The position numbers and the translations under genes are program-made. From the NCBI GenBank assembly GCA_030581615.1, contig JAKTTT010000055.1, positions 62,001 through 126,000 on the forward strand: a stretch of DNA of 64,000 nucleotides, written 5' to 3'. The notes below the pieces were generated by a model. The model was not told the origin of the DNA, did not search any database, and worked only from the letters and a program-made list of their open reading frames with translations. The DNA comes from Alloascoidea africana. Taxonomy: Eukaryota; Ascomycota; Alloascoideomycetes; Alloascoideales; Alloascoideaceae. Shown here one piece after another: positions 22,902 to 34,345 of the stretch (position 1 is the first letter of the stretch; each line of letters begins with the position of its first letter).

Positions 22902-23762
22902 CTATAGTTTTAAAAGAGTCTCTTTGACGATTTGACACAAGCTTTGGGATTTGAAAACTTCATCATGGACTCCAAAATCTCCAATATGAAGCGTAGTACT
23001 TATTCCACTCTTCTCAATCTTGTCCAGTAAAACTTTCGTCTGCTTAAGCGACAATAGTTCATCTGAATAGGAATGCAGTATCACAATTTCTCCTTCAAAC
23101 TTGATAGCCTGTTTTAAATGTCCAACTTCTTCTACGTTATTGATCGGTTGACTATTTTGGAACGTGTAGAGCCGACTCGCTGGGCTTGCTTCATCCCATT
23201 GGGTTTCATCAGATCCAAATGCTTCTTCCACAAATCCTCTATAACTTGGATACTCGATGATCAACGATCGCAAGTCGTAAATCCCTTCCGATAAGACTAG
23301 TCCTGAAATACTGAACTTATTTCTCTCTTCAAGTGAGCCTTGCTGTAGACGGATTAAAACCTGAAGGGCCAAAAAGGCTCCAGCAGAGTGTCCAATCAGT
23401 AGAAAACCACGGTTTGAATATTGAGTGTCGATCTTTCTGAGAACTGCAATTACATCGTTCAGGTGCTCCGGATGCTGAACGCTAGGAGACAGTCTGTAAT
23501 TAATTGAGACTGCTAGTGATATACCCTTCTTCGTAGTCACATCTTCAGCTTCAGATACTAGTGCAGAAGAAGAAAAAGATTTAAATAGAGAAGAGAATAG
23601 TCCATTTGCATCCTTGAAAGTATTGTTTGGATCTCTCCATGCCCCACCGTGGATAAAAACTGGTACTATACCGTGTTCAGCAGCCAGCTCATTGGTGTAA
23701 TATATTTTAAAGGTTTGAAGAGGATCAGATCCATATGAATCTTCTACCGATTTCATTGTCAT
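22902..23762 (-). CDS. BNA7: kynurenine formamidase (alpha/beta hydrolase)
   Basis: Hydrolyses N-formylkynurenine to kynurenine and formate, the second step of de novo NAD synthesis from tryptophan. The 286-aa protein has the family signature FIHGGAWRDP (residues 36-45, oxyanion hole), the nucleophile Ser126 in IGHSAGAF, the acid in HSYSDELLSL, and the catalytic His in FGVHDEVF. Overall order and spacing match S. cerevisiae Bna7 (261 aa), including NYRLSP and EYPSYRGF. ATGs occur at 23762 and 23756 and either may be used. It converges with HIS7 and follows PLC1 in the same direction. Confidence 0.9.
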   Translation of the reverse strand: MTMKSVEDSYGSDPLQTFKIYYTNELAAEHGIVPVFIHGGAWRDPNNTFKDANGLFSSLFKSFSSSALVSEAEDVTTKKGISLAVSINYRLSPSVQHPEHLNDVIAVLRKIDTQYSNRGFLLIGHSAGAFLALQVLIRLQQGSLEERNKFSISGLVLSEGIYDLRSLIIEYPSYRGFVEEAFGSDETQWDEASPASRLYTFQNSQPINNVEEVGHLKQAIKFEGEIVILHSYSDELLSLKQTKVLLDKIEKSGISTTLHIGDFGVHDEVFKSQSLCQIVKETLLKL

Positions 23763-24429
23763 CTGTATATGCTACAACAGAAGAACTACCCAAGGTCAAA
23801 TATTAAAAACCTCCAAGATATCACAAGTGTGGGGGAGTAGCGACAGGTCATTAGCCACATCCATCCACTCTATCTTTTAACGGTTGTCATTTTGTTTTCC
23901 AGGGTTGTTAGTCCACAAACGTTTTAGACTTTGTCTTTCAACATAAATAAGCACATAGATCCTGATAAAATAGGTTAAGGAAAGTAGCATAAGAATTCCT
24001 CTATATACATAGCCTAGTTTCTACATTGCAATAGAGGAGGAAGCAAGGAAGCGTGTGAATCGTGAACCTATAGCCTCCCGAACTCTTACAGCATTCTCGG
24101 AATGTAGCATGAGGTATCTAGTTCGTAAACTGTTCCTGATTGTTCGAAAATCTCTTTCCCTAATAGACTTTTAAATGCCATCCCAAATAAATGTCCATAA
24201 GTTCAGGCATTTTACCTCCGTGAGAGGTAGGCAGCACTGAATGGGTGTTCTACAATATGTTAAGATGGACAGTTGATCTAAGAGCTGCAGCTTGAAGGAT
24301 GTCTCACAAACCCCAGATAAGATATTTCGATGAGTTGACATTTCTGTTTCTAAAGAATTAATAGAGTATGCAATGATGCCAAAAATAATGCAATTGATCA
24401 ATATGAAAATAATCTTCATCTAACAACTA
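23763..24429. other. intergenic between BNA7 and PLC1
   Basis: The 5' side of BNA7 and the 3' side of PLC1. One 82-codon minus-strand frame (24171-24419) starts 10 bp past the PLC1 stop with a hydrophobic N-terminus, but nothing supports it as a gene. Confidence 0.5.
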
Positions 24430-26883
24430 TCAGATCTTCTTAAAATTCAAATGCACAAACAATGTTGAATAAACAGACTTTTCTCCCAGCACGTTAGAAA
24501 GTGGAACATGTCTGTATCCGCTTTTCAAGTACACCAACCTCCCACAAAAAGTTGCAAACATGGAATCGCTCCCTGTAGAATGATGAACTGAAAGTCTGAT
24601 AAATGTATACTCCATCTCGTCTAGAGGGATTGTGAACATGAACTTGGAATTCCAGACCGGATTAAAACTGTTTTTCAATATCTCATGCGTCCTTGCAAAA
24701 CGACCAATGGAATCGGGCTTATCCTCGGGACCAAATAGCTCAACAGTAACGTACGGATCCACAGGAGCATCCGGCTTCAGGTCTCTTGGCCTTGGAAGTT
24801 GCTTTGCAGAAATGATTTGAATCGATAGGGTTCTAAGCTGTTTTATCCCCTTGAGTGCGTTACTAATGTCAGTGCCAGACCCCATAAGGGTACCACTTCT
24901 TGAGTTGACTCTGCTTCCCGCAAAAGAAGAAGATTTGGAGACGGAAGGTGTCAATAAGGACTCGGGCTTTAGCACGTACCCAGATTTATCGCAAACTGCA
25001 AACATTGCCTCGTTAATCTGCTGGCCCATATCATATGTCTGCCAGTTGGTGGCCACCATCTGAGAGCCACGCTTCCAGAAAGTACACGGATTGAAGTTCG
25101 AACTACTGAACCTAGTAGCAGAAGGGTAGACTCTCAGCAAATACCTTCGATTATGCTTTTCAAGGCTCTCTAAATCCTCCTCGTCTTTCAACATGGTGTT
25201 AAACCTTTTCTCAGAAAATGAAAAGCAATGTGTTGGAGTCTTTGATTCAGGGGCAGTAAAACTCAAGAATTTGACACCTCGAATGTAGACCCCCAATTCT
25301 GAAAGGTAGTCTCCAACTTTGCTATGCGGTTTTTTCTTCTTGGAGGATGATGACAAGAGCCCTCCACCCCCATCTTCACTAGAGGAAGATGAATCATTGG
25401 AAGTGGTGGTACTTTCACTAGACTCATCATCACTGTTTGTCAATCGAGTCACCGGTTTTTTGTTGGTTTTCACCTTCACCAGTATGCGATATTTTAAATC
25501 TTCTGGAGTCGGTAGTATAGGCAAGAAACAAGGGTCCAGTCGCTGGTTTAACAGAGTATCCCCCAGTTCCGACTCCATAATATCCCTTGCTTTATTCTGA
25601 TTTTCAATGTTACAATGAATCTCAAGAGATAGGATAACTGGATAAGGAGAAGCAACAAAAGCATATTTTTTAATGCTCTTTATCACATCGTGTAGGTCAA
25701 CCGAAGACGTAAACGTTCGGCCATGCGAAATAATGGGTCCTTTGCTGCCATCCCAAATATCCAGCTCTAGACAGCGAGCCCCTCGTTGTAAAACCCTCAT
25801 ATAGGCTTCTGCTGAAGACTCACCCGCCACTTGTCTTCCCAACAGATAAGTATTATGTGAGGACGAAATAAAGTAGTCGTTCAACGGTCTTGTGAGGTCT
25901 TCTTTTCTCGGTTTCAATATCGACTGACTACTAGAAAGCAAAAAGTTGCTGAACGCATCAAGATCAAAATGTGGGTCGTCAACTTCTGAAGAGGGACCTG
26001 GTTTCACACAAAACTCCTCGAATAGGCGCTCAATAGTTTCATCGTCAAATGTCTCTTGCTGAACATTCTTTACAAAAGACTTGAAATCTTCAAAATAAAG
26101 TAATAAAGGCTTGGTTATATCGGTCACTACAGATTTCTGTGCCAATTTCCAAAACACAGTATCCACGCCAGGTCGAGACTTTAACAACTTGACAAACTCC
26201 TTAAACTCTGCAAAGGTAAGTGACCCCGATTTGTCCACATCGGCCTTCTTAAACAATTGTTGCAATTGGTCAGGACTGCAATTAATATGCAACTTCTTCA
26301 ACAAACCTTCTAACTCGGGCAAAGAAAGTTGGTGCTCACCTCCTTTGGCATGGTTGTTCCATTGGATATCAGCGAAAACATCTCCTGGCACTAGAGCAAG
26401 CCCCTGCAGGAAGGCCAAACGGTATTTGAACAACTTTTGTAGTATGAGCACAAGAACATCAAAGTCTTCCTGAGAGGAGGCAATCAAGTGCAAAGTCTTG
26501 AGCTTGTCACTTTCGTCGTTATAGATTATGGTGGCCCACCGGTTTCTGTAAGATCTGCTAACGTTGCATTCCTCTCGGTAGTTATCAGCGTCCCCCTGAA
26601 CACGGATCTCATAAATTTTATCAATCTCCAGTCGAGAAGATGCCTTTTCTTTCCAGTACAAAGTTCCATTTTCCGAATCCAAGCGGAAAACGTCTTCAGT
26701 TTTTTTCTTCTCTGTGACTCTGGTCAACGGAATACCATTTATCAACCGATCTGGCACTTTAGGCTTGTTCAAAATGGTATCAATCAGAGCCGGCAAGGGC
26801 AGTTCGGACTGCGAGCTTTTTCGTGCATTCACAATCGTGTCTTCATCTTTCGATGCTGGAACCGCGGCAGTTGCTGCGCTCAT
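24430..26883 (-). CDS. PLC1: phosphoinositide-specific phospholipase C (delta type)
   Basis: Hydrolyses PI(4,5)P2 to diacylglycerol and IP3, the precursor for nuclear inositol polyphosphates. The start is placed at 26883 (MSAATAAVPAS), because the upstream extension of the frame lacks family similarity. The protein is 817 aa (S. cerevisiae Plc1 869). It has an N-terminal PH-like region and EF-hand-like repeats with a canonical loop (DVDKSGSLTFAEF). The PLC X box carries catalytic His343 (SSSHNTYLLG) and His387 (ISHGRTFTS), with ELDIWDG between. An acidic/Ser-rich linker separates X and Y (residues about 500-535), followed by the Y box (YIRGVKFLSF, SEKRFN, RVYPSATRFSSSNFNP). A C-terminal C2 domain (LSIQIISAKQLPRP, VDPYVTVELFG) completes the delta-type layout. 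It is head to head with PEX13; the two starts are 179 bp apart. Confidence 0.95.
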   Translation of the reverse strand: MSAATAAVPASKDEDTIVNARKSSQSELPLPALIDTILNKPKVPDRLINGIPLTRVTEKKKTEDVFRLDSENGTLYWKEKASSRLEIDKIYEIRVQGDADNYREECNVSRSYRNRWATIIYNDESDKLKTLHLIASSQEDFDVLVLILQKLFKYRLAFLQGLALVPGDVFADIQWNNHAKGGEHQLSLPELEGLLKKLHINCSPDQLQQLFKKADVDKSGSLTFAEFKEFVKLLKSRPGVDTVFWKLAQKSVVTDITKPLLLYFEDFKSFVKNVQQETFDDETIERLFEEFCVKPGPSSEVDDPHFDLDAFSNFLLSSSQSILKPRKEDLTRPLNDYFISSSHNTYLLGRQVAGESSAEAYMRVLQRGARCLELDIWDGSKGPIISHGRTFTSSVDLHDVIKSIKKYAFVASPYPVILSLEIHCNIENQNKARDIMESELGDTLLNQRLDPCFLPILPTPEDLKYRILVKVKTNKKPVTRLTNSDDESSESTTTSNDSSSSSEDGGGGLLSSSSKKKKPHSKVGDYLSELGVYIRGVKFLSFTAPESKTPTHCFSFSEKRFNTMLKDEEDLESLEKHNRRYLLRVYPSATRFSSSNFNPCTFWKRGSQMVATNWQTYDMGQQINEAMFAVCDKSGYVLKPESLLTPSVSKSSSFAGSRVNSRSGTLMGSGTDISNALKGIKQLRTLSIQIISAKQLPRPRDLKPDAPVDPYVTVELFGPEDKPDSIGRFARTHEILKNSFNPVWNSKFMFTIPLDEMEYTFIRLSVHHSTGSDSMFATFCGRLVYLKSGYRHVPLSNVLGEKSVYSTLFVHLNFKKI

Positions 26884-27062
26884 TTCTTCCCCCTGAGAAA
26901 GGCAGACATAAGTTGAAGATAGGAGGCAGATCAGCTCAAGATGGGGGATCTCTGCAAGCACGTGCCGCAATTTGGGTATCGATTTTGCTCTTGTGCGTCT
27001 TCTCCACGCCAGGCTAGAAATTCAAGGCTGGACCAGAAGAAAGGGCCCTGGGATTTGAAGAA

Positions 27063-28429
27063 ATGTCCACTCCACGAACAAAGCCATGGGAGGTCGCGTC
27101 TGGCACGTCGGCGGCGGGTGAGTACTGGGCTGTCTTTGGGGGAGGAGAAGGTTTCTAACTCTGTTTCCAGCTGCCTCTGGCCAGCCGACCTCTGTAGTTG
27201 CAACCACAACCGCCTCAAGCGTCCCAGCATCGTCGTCAACAACAATGTCCGCTACAGAAAGCGTGGGCGCCTCCTCGACTGGAGTGCCAGATCGACCGGC
27301 GTCGCTGGCTTCTTCAATATCAAACCCGTATTCCACGGGAGCATCGAGCTACGGCAGCTCATATGTATCGCCCTTCTCGTCAGGCTACAATAGGTTTGGA
27401 TCGGGCCTTTATGGCAGCTCGTATGGCAGCTCTTATGGAGGCTACGGAGGTTATGGTGGATATGGCAGCTATGGCGGCTACGGTAGCTATGGCGGTTATG
27501 GAGGATACGGAGGTTATGGAATGAATGGCATGAATGGCATGAATGGCATGGGCCAAAATCCCATGAATCCAAATGGGCTGAACAGTCTGGCAAACAGTAC
27601 CGCTGCTGCCTTCCAATTACTAGAGGGTATTGTAGGAGCAGTCGGAGGACTTGCACAAATGCTTGAATCTACATATATGGCTACTCATTCATCATTTTTC
27701 GCTATGGTATCCGTGGCTGATCAATTTGGGAATCTGAAAAATGCTTTAGGATCAGTGCTGGGCATATTTGCAGTCATGCGATGGATAAAAAAGCTGATTT
27801 GCAAAATAACTGGGAGAAAGTATACACCTGATGTGAAGATAGACAAAGAGGAATTTTCAAAGTTTGAGAATCAGAAACGACTTGGCGAAGGTCAGGAGGG
27901 TTCCAGCAATAACAAGAACGCCAGTCAAAACAGCAACAACAACAATAATAATCCTAGTGGACCACGAACATCATTCAAGCCCCTTTTGCTGTTTTTGGTT
28001 GCTGTTTTTGGATTTCCTTACATTCTCAGCAAAGTGGTTCGTACCATGGCGGCTCAAAATCAAAACACAACGTTTGACGAATTTGGAAATCCAGTTTTCA
28101 ATACATTCCCAGAGGAGCAAATCGACCCATCGAGGCTCGAGTTCTACAGGGCAAAGTATGACTTTATTGCCGAAAACCCTCAAATAGAGTTGACGGTGCA
28201 AAAGGGCCAGCTGGTCGCGATCTTGTCCAAGCTAGATCCAATGGGCAACTCCAATGAATGGTGGAAAGCACGAACAAAGGATGGAAGGACAGGCTATGTT
28301 CCAAAGACGTATCTCGAGTCCGTGCAGCGGTTAATCACCCCAGGTGAAGGCATGGGTGATAACTCAGTACTTGGGAATAATGATACACAACAAATTGAGG
28401 AGATTCAGGAAGAAGCTGGTCAGCAGTAA
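27063..28429 (+). CDS. PEX13: peroxin-13, peroxisomal import docking protein
   Basis: Membrane component of the peroxisomal docking complex with Pex14 and Pex17. It binds the Pex5 and Pex7 receptors. Two exons: 27063-27117 (MSTPRTKPWEVASGTSAA) and 27171-28429. The 53-nt intron has a GTGAGT donor, a TTCTAAC branch and a CCAG acceptor. The PRxKPWE start is typical of Pex13, which is why this short exon is preferred to the ATG at 27245. The spliced protein is 437 aa. An extreme Tyr/Gly-rich repeat (about residues 85-125) is followed by (MNG) repeats. Two hydrophobic segments bracket the middle region (LEGIVGAVGGLAQML and PLLLFLVAVFGFPYIL). The C-terminal SH3 domain contains YRAKYDFIAENPQIELTVQK, WWKARTKDGRTGYVP and KTYLES. 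A low-complexity Asn/Ser stretch separates TM region and SH3. Confidence 0.93.
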
Positions 28430-28835
28430 ATAAAACTTGAATTTGAACAACGGTAATAGGGAAAGTTGGTGTCCATTCGGTATTCCAATGATTGTACGGT
28501 TAATATGACTATATGCAAGATCATCAATCAAGTACTTTTTTTTTAGATACACATATAATGATAACTATTCGTGGCTCTCAGTAATACTTAATGAGACATT
28601 AGTTATGACGGACTCATTCAGTTTACTAGCCAGTTTTTCTTATGAGGTACTCTTTGAAATCTTAATACTCATTTCTTTCAGAATTAACCTGTAATAATTT
28701 TAAGACAGAAGGTAAGGACTTCTGTCATCTTGTAGAGGAGAATAACATTAGGCTAAAATTATATTGTTCAAGCGCATTTTTTTTCAAACTAAAGAATCAA
28801 ATCGAAGTTTTCCCTCACGACACAAAATTTCCACA
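28430..28835. other. intergenic between PEX13 and SBH1 (convergent)
   Basis: AT-rich 3' region shared by two convergent genes. No coding or RNA feature is supported. Confidence 0.5.
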
Positions 28836-29158
28836 TCATCTAGAAAATTTACCGATAACGTGTGTCACAATGGTTCCGAATATAACACCAACAGCAGCAA
28901 GTAAAACAAGCAAAGGATCAATGGTTATTCCCTGAGCCTCATCTGTATATAATTTCAAAGTATTTGCATTTGAACCGCCAGCTCCAGCTTCGCTTGTTGA
29001 AAGAGGCCTCTGCGCTGCTTTCTTTTCGAGACGTTCTTGGTTCGCCCGACGACTAAAAAGGTATTAGCACATTATCTTGATTTGGTGTCAACCCTACAAA
29101 GCCGTCAAAAAACTTACCGAAGAGCTGATTTAGGCCCGCCTGGGACTGTAGAAGAAGA
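28836..29158 (-). CDS. SBH1: Sec61 beta subunit of the ER translocon, intron-split (start exon uncertain)
   Basis: Small tail-anchored subunit of the Sec61/Ssh1 protein-conducting channel. It is hidden by introns. The last exon (29052-28836) encodes RRANQERLEKKAAQ, a Gly/Ser/Asn linker, then NTLKLYTDEAQGITIDPLLV and a single hydrophobic segment (LLAAVGVIFGTIVTHVIG), ending KFSR. This is the conserved Sec61-beta core followed by its tail anchor. The preceding exon (29158-29118) gives SSSTVPGGPKSALR. It is joined across a 65-nt intron with a GTAAGT donor (29117) and a TTTAG acceptor, and the joined frame RRR is in phase. A TACTAAT branch point lies just upstream of the first mapped acceptor, so at least one more intron exists. 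The start codon is not settled: an ATG followed directly by GTATGG at 29544-29536 would supply a Met-only first exon in the right phase. Confidence 0.85.
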
Positions 29159-29920
29159 CTAGAAGCAACACAAAGTATTAGTATCTCATTAGCAAATACT
29201 GATGATAATCACTTCCGTGTAAATCGAGTCATTACTGCCTTTCGCTGGTAAGAAAGAAGGGGAGACGGAGGAGTCTTCACATGCCGCTATTGTTCTCCAC
29301 GTATAATGCATGGCTTCAGAAGATTACACAAGTTGAAACAGGTAATTTTCAAACCAGAAAAAGCATATTCATCACAAGATTTTCGTTTATCTTGTCTTGT
29401 CATTCAGTGATTCTTTCCATCTCCCAATATACTTTGATCAAAAGCAACGAAAACGCCATCTCCTTTACTTCTACAACATTTGAGCCCGAATAAACAACAA
29501 GAAAACTTTTTCCGGCAATATTTAGACAAATTTCACCATACCATTATCTAATGAGAGATGCGTGTGACTGGTTGTTCAAACTTGCGTTGTTGTCAAACTT
29601 CATGTTGGAAGCCAAGATCATACTTCTGCCAAACTACTGCCGGGTAACAGGTGCCATTCGCTAATCGGCAGATACCATATAACAAAGAACAAGAAGCAGA
29701 AACCACCAAACTATTCCCCTTATGAGAGTGTTTTTTGCTGGGAATGCTCTTACTCTACAAAAATGTGACTACTAAAAGTGTCAAACTGAGCCCCAAAGCT
29801 ATTGCATTTCATGTTTTTCGTGTATTCAAATGTCCTCACCCATTTTGCAACAAATTTCAAATTAAATATCCAAACAACACCATATTAAAAAAGTCATAAA
29901 CGATTTTTATGTATACACTA
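29159..29920. other. SBH1 5' intron and promoter; 3' side of YAT2
   Basis: Holds the upstream intron and probably the first exon and promoter of SBH1. Open frames here are short and lack similarity. Nothing else recognised. Confidence 0.5.
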
Positions 29921-32255
29921 TCAGTATTCTGCTAACCTCAACTTCCTTCCAATCTCTTTCTTAGAGTACTTGGCCAAGTGTCGACTGTAAGGAGGCTCAG
30001 GTGAAGAGTTTCTTGAACGAATATCATATTCCCCAATATCAAAGTATCCATATCCACCAAGCATGAAATTGATACTCTCTTCTTCTGTTATTTGTCTCGT
30101 TGGTCTTCCTGGAGAAGGAGATTCTAGTGATCTGCCCAATCTGCCACGTTCAGGAACCTTCAAACTTGTTGCTCTTTGTCGTTCATGTGAACGTGCTCTA
30201 GTTCCAAACGATGGCTTAACAGGAACAGACTCTCGCCATAGATTCCTGACTTCAAGGAAGTAAGAATTTAGGGTATCCAGGAATCGTTGTGTCTGTCTAT
30301 GCTTGGAAGATGCACAGATCACAATAGAGTTTTCTTTGATAATGTACCCAATTCCAAAACCTTCTGGGGTTACTGGCCCAAAACCAAACAGTCTAAGGGA
30401 TGGATTTCCGCAGTTTGAAGTCGAGAGAATTGTGCTGTTTAGCTTGTCCCATCCGGCATCTGCAAAGATTGGTGGGATTACTTTTGAAGCGATCTTCCCA
30501 TTAAGAGCAGCTTGATTGTTCCCAATTGTGGAAGAACCATCTGAGTGGTTATCCACTGTTGTGTTATCGCTCTGTAGAAAATGTGAATCTCCATTTTCAT
30601 CGTCAAGATATCGCTTCCAGATGCAGAAAAGTGCATATAAGTGTCTATCCTGTCCCAGGCCTTGTGAACATGATCTTGTTGTCGCGGAGTGCTTTTTGCA
30701 TGCTTTTCTCAGTGATTCAATCTTTTCTGCAGCCGGGGCATCCTCACAGAATTTACGAACAAACTGAACGGATTCAACGGATACAGTTCTGACGGCCTCC
30801 GTTCTGCCATGGAGAAACTGTTTTGTCATTGCAGGCTCATAAGTGCATTCAACTTTACCATACAGTGCATAGTAAGCCGCTTGGAATCCCATTTGAACAA
30901 AAGCGTCTGGTGAAAATCCCATTCTTTTGATGTAGTTCATGCCATAGCTGTTGAAATCCAAGGTGACAAATTCATTCTGTTGGATGAGGTCTGCAATTCT
31001 GGTTTCAGCAAATCTCAGTGCCAGGAGTAGGTCTGAGGACATGTCCCATTCGAGCTTTCGCGGGGTGGTAATAACATTTCCGAAAGAGTTTGGATCACGT
31101 TTTGACGGGTCGGGGGAATCGGATGTCCAGAGACTAGGAGAAGTCCCATTAATCGATTTTGCGAATCTTAGGATGGAGTCTGTGTAAATGTCGGAGACAA
31201 ATCGCAAAACGGTGTGGCCATCAACACCAGTATGTTCAAAATTAATACCCGCTTTGGCATTCTTTGTCACTATGATTTGCATCTTGTCATACCATCTGTT
31301 TGTGCAAGTTCCTACCTGGACTCCCTTGTCAAGTTGTGAAATGCCACACAGCATGTTTTTGGACAGGTCTGGAAACTCGACTGGTTCCAGATGATCAAGA
31401 CATACGATAAACAGGGCGTTATCTATGACCTGGAGATTATCGTAATTGATGGACTCTTCAGTCTTTGTGAGATTGTCTCTTATATCGGCCCATATTCTTC
31501 TATTTTCAGTGGTCAAAACCCCAAATGCATTTTTGGCCGCTTCTGTAATGGGAGTGGTAACAGCATCCTCAATGATAGTTTGAAAATTCAGCGCCAAGTC
31601 CTTTTCGGTCATGATGAGATCGTTATTATCGTCAAGGACATCAAACCAGTAGAACTGGGAATGACACATGACAATGATATGGCGAGAAGTGATATCGGAT
31701 TGCATTACGCATCCGCCATTTGTAGGTATTCTTGAACTTCCGAAAATACGCGAGTACTGGTACATGCATAGAGGAATTCCTCGGATGGAATCTGGGGGCA
31801 GCTCCTCTCTTCTCAATGCTCTTACAAAGCGTAACGAGGATGTGGTTAATGCGGCTGCTCTGTTAACCTGTGATGACTGGGCTGGGGTTGGATCATCTTC
31901 CAGAAGAAAAAAAGGGTTTAGGTTAAGGACCACTGGGGAATCGTAGTTGAGGTATGAATCGTACCAGAATTGTTCAATGTAACTGGATCTTGTGGAGGAG
32001 TACTTGAGCAGTTCTTCATTCAGAAGAGGGCCAGAAGAAACCAGAAATTCTTTGACGGCAGCCTGAGATTCCAAGTGTTCTTCAGTAGACTATAACTAGG
32101 TTTTAGCTTAAGCACTCCAGACGCACATTGTGTATTGAATGAACCCAACTTACCTGTAGAGGTCGTAATGCCTCCAGATATCTGTCACACGTTTCCTTCA
32201 GATCAGGAATAGGAAGCTTTTGAAGTCTTTCTTGGTTAGAAAATGTAGATGGCAT
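29921..32255 (-). CDS. YAT2: carnitine O-acetyltransferase, cytosolic Yat2-like
   Basis: Transfers acetyl groups between CoA and carnitine, supporting acetyl-unit traffic to mitochondria during growth on acetate, ethanol or fatty acids. Two exons: 32255-32154 (34 codons, MPSTFSNQERLQKLPIPDLK) and 32089-29921. The 64-nt intron has a GTAAGT donor and a TATAG acceptor. The spliced protein is 756 aa. Family marks: LPIPDL, YIEQFWYDSYLNYDSPVVLN with NPFF, SRIP, SQFYWFDV, and the catalytic His320 in GINFEHTGVDGH, then KQFLHGRTEAVR and HLYAL. A C-terminal extension rich in Ser, Arg and Pro follows the transferase fold, as in S. cerevisiae Yat2. No mitochondrial presequence and no C-terminal SKL are seen, so a cytosolic location is inferred. 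Confidence 0.87.
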
Positions 32256-34345
32256 TTGTGTGAATGGCGGGCGACTGAGAATGATGGCTGTTTTGCATCC
32301 ATAATGCGAGAGGCCCTAATATTTAAGCATTGCTAAACTTCTCTTCCGTTGGTCCTCAGCGCTACCCCACATCACGAAACTGCGCTTGTTTGGCAGCTGT
32401 GTCAAAATTCTAGGGAGCCGCCGTTGAGCAGCGCATGACCAGGCCGGGCTGGAAGCAGGGCGGCGGGCCATCGGAGCGCCTAGTGGAAAGGGAAAGAAGC
32501 CTTTGGTCCTCAGTCTCTTTTGGACATTCTTTCCAAAGCCGTTTCCCCGCTGGCTCTTTTTCATTATAATAGGAATGCACTCGCCAGTTTGCCAAGCCCT
32601 TCTGTAGGAAACTGTCGGAGCAAATGCCTGATAAACAAACCTGGAGAACTTTCCCTTCGAACGCGTTCTATTGTTGACGTCAAGGGCCTGATAAATGGCT
32701 ACGGGGGACATTTGCAAATCTGTCGCATCGTGTAGGCTTCCACTTCTACTCCGCCATTTACTGTGGGGAATGCCGCTACTAAGAGATGCAGGACATTCCT
32801 TAAAGTTTCCCTCATTGTGCTGGACAAAACAGTAAGATGAAAAGCTGCTGGTGTGATGATGCACATACAGGAAGAGATAGAAACTGAGGTAGACTGCTCG
32901 GATCTTGACTTCCACAAAAGGGCCGATCTAGCCTCCGCTATTGAACATCGGTTTTAAATTCGGGGTCTCCAGGACACAAAGAGGTTCCTTAATCAGTCGA
33001 ATGGCTTGCGTCTTTCGGTTTGCTGGAACCGGACATGTGCAACTTTAATAGAACTATCTGATCTAGTAATAAAATCAATTTGTAAAGCTGGCCAATGAAA
33101 TCCATTTGTGCTTTATAAAGGTTGATAATTCTTTGTATGTAGTGATTCCGATCATTGTGGAACCAGAGCAAAAGATGTCCTCATGTGAAAAAAATAAGAA
33201 GCATTTTAATTGGAGACAAGGTCAGGTTTACGGAATTCTAATCTTGGAATCTTTCTTCTGTTTGAGATGAATCTGAAAATTATGACTGCAATCGGTGGCT
33301 GCCGCCGTCCTATTTGAATGTTCAACAAGAGCTGTGCCTTTAAACTGGTTCGCTGGTCATGATTGAGTTGCTATAGAAGCTAATCCACTTATAAATGACC
33401 ATCACAGTCTGTTTGCGTTGACTAAGATGATGCCCATGTCACTATTACGGTAAGATCTTGTTTTTGTTGGTAAACTCCCTGGTTTGAGTTTACGTATTTC
33501 TTCCATCCTTCATGTTTTTGGGGCTTGCCTTCGTTTATCTACTTCAACAAATCCCCTTTGTCAGACCTTTTAATCATGGATTAATGAAAGCAAAGAAGAT
33601 CCCAGGCATTAGTTCTCTTTTTTTCTTTTACTTATGCATGAAAGTATGACTGTTCCAGGACAATTTCCACATTGACTCTTTTCACCCCTGACAGTACTAT
33701 TTCCTGCTACTTTTTTCAAGGGAAATTAAACAAACTAAAACTTCAAAACTGAAAGATACGAGACCTATTTCTGTATCAAATAGAGATTCAATGACTGCTA
33801 TTTTTTGACATATGTATAGCATAGCTTAACCATAACGCTTTAAACTTTCCAAACTCTTTTTGATGGCTCGTTTACAGCCCGTGCGAACGAGAGTTGACAT
33901 TTCTATGCTTGCATGCTTCTTTCTGTATGAGAGAGGTCAATCACACCAGTTTGCCACCTCGGAGCAACCCCAAGAGCCAAAAAAATAGGCATAGCTCAAG
34001 ATAGAACAGCCCTTCTCTTTCAATTGCTAATCCCAACAAGCACCTGCAATTCCTTCCTCCGCGAGACTCTCGAATCCACTGCCAGGAAGCCCTTCTCTTC
34101 TCTTCTCGTTTGCACTTTCGCTGCCCGACATTGCTCCACCGAAACACCCGTGCACCCCACCTGATCCAACAAAACAAAAACTGTCAACTTTCGACTCGCT
34201 ACTGGCGCTTCCCACCACCACCACCAACTCTTATTTTCCTCCACCAGGCAACTTTTCCTCCTCATTTACATTTACTATCACGATAATTATTCACCGGGGA
34301 TAACGGCCTAATATTCGGTTGCTCTAACAATCAATAAGACTAAAC
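32256..34345. other. intergenic between YAT2 and the INSIG-like gene
   Basis: A 2.1-kb divergent intergenic region. The YAT2-proximal part (32320-32500) is G+C-richer. A 199-codon minus-strand frame (32316-32915) exists but resembles nothing and overlaps the YAT2 promoter. No tRNA was recognised. Confidence 0.5.

Noticed and set aside
24171-24419. 82-codon minus-strand frame with hydrophobic N-terminus just after the PLC1 stop
   Set aside because: Starts 10 bp past the PLC1 stop, has no similarity and no promoter of its own; most likely chance.
32316-32915. 199-codon minus-strand frame upstream of YAT2
   Set aside because: No recognisable domain, odd composition, and it occupies the YAT2 promoter; chance frame in G+C-richer DNA.
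32920-32972. Possible tRNA-like T-arm (GGTTTTAAATTCGGGG)
   Set aside because: No matching acceptor stem, D-arm or anticodon arm could be folded around it.
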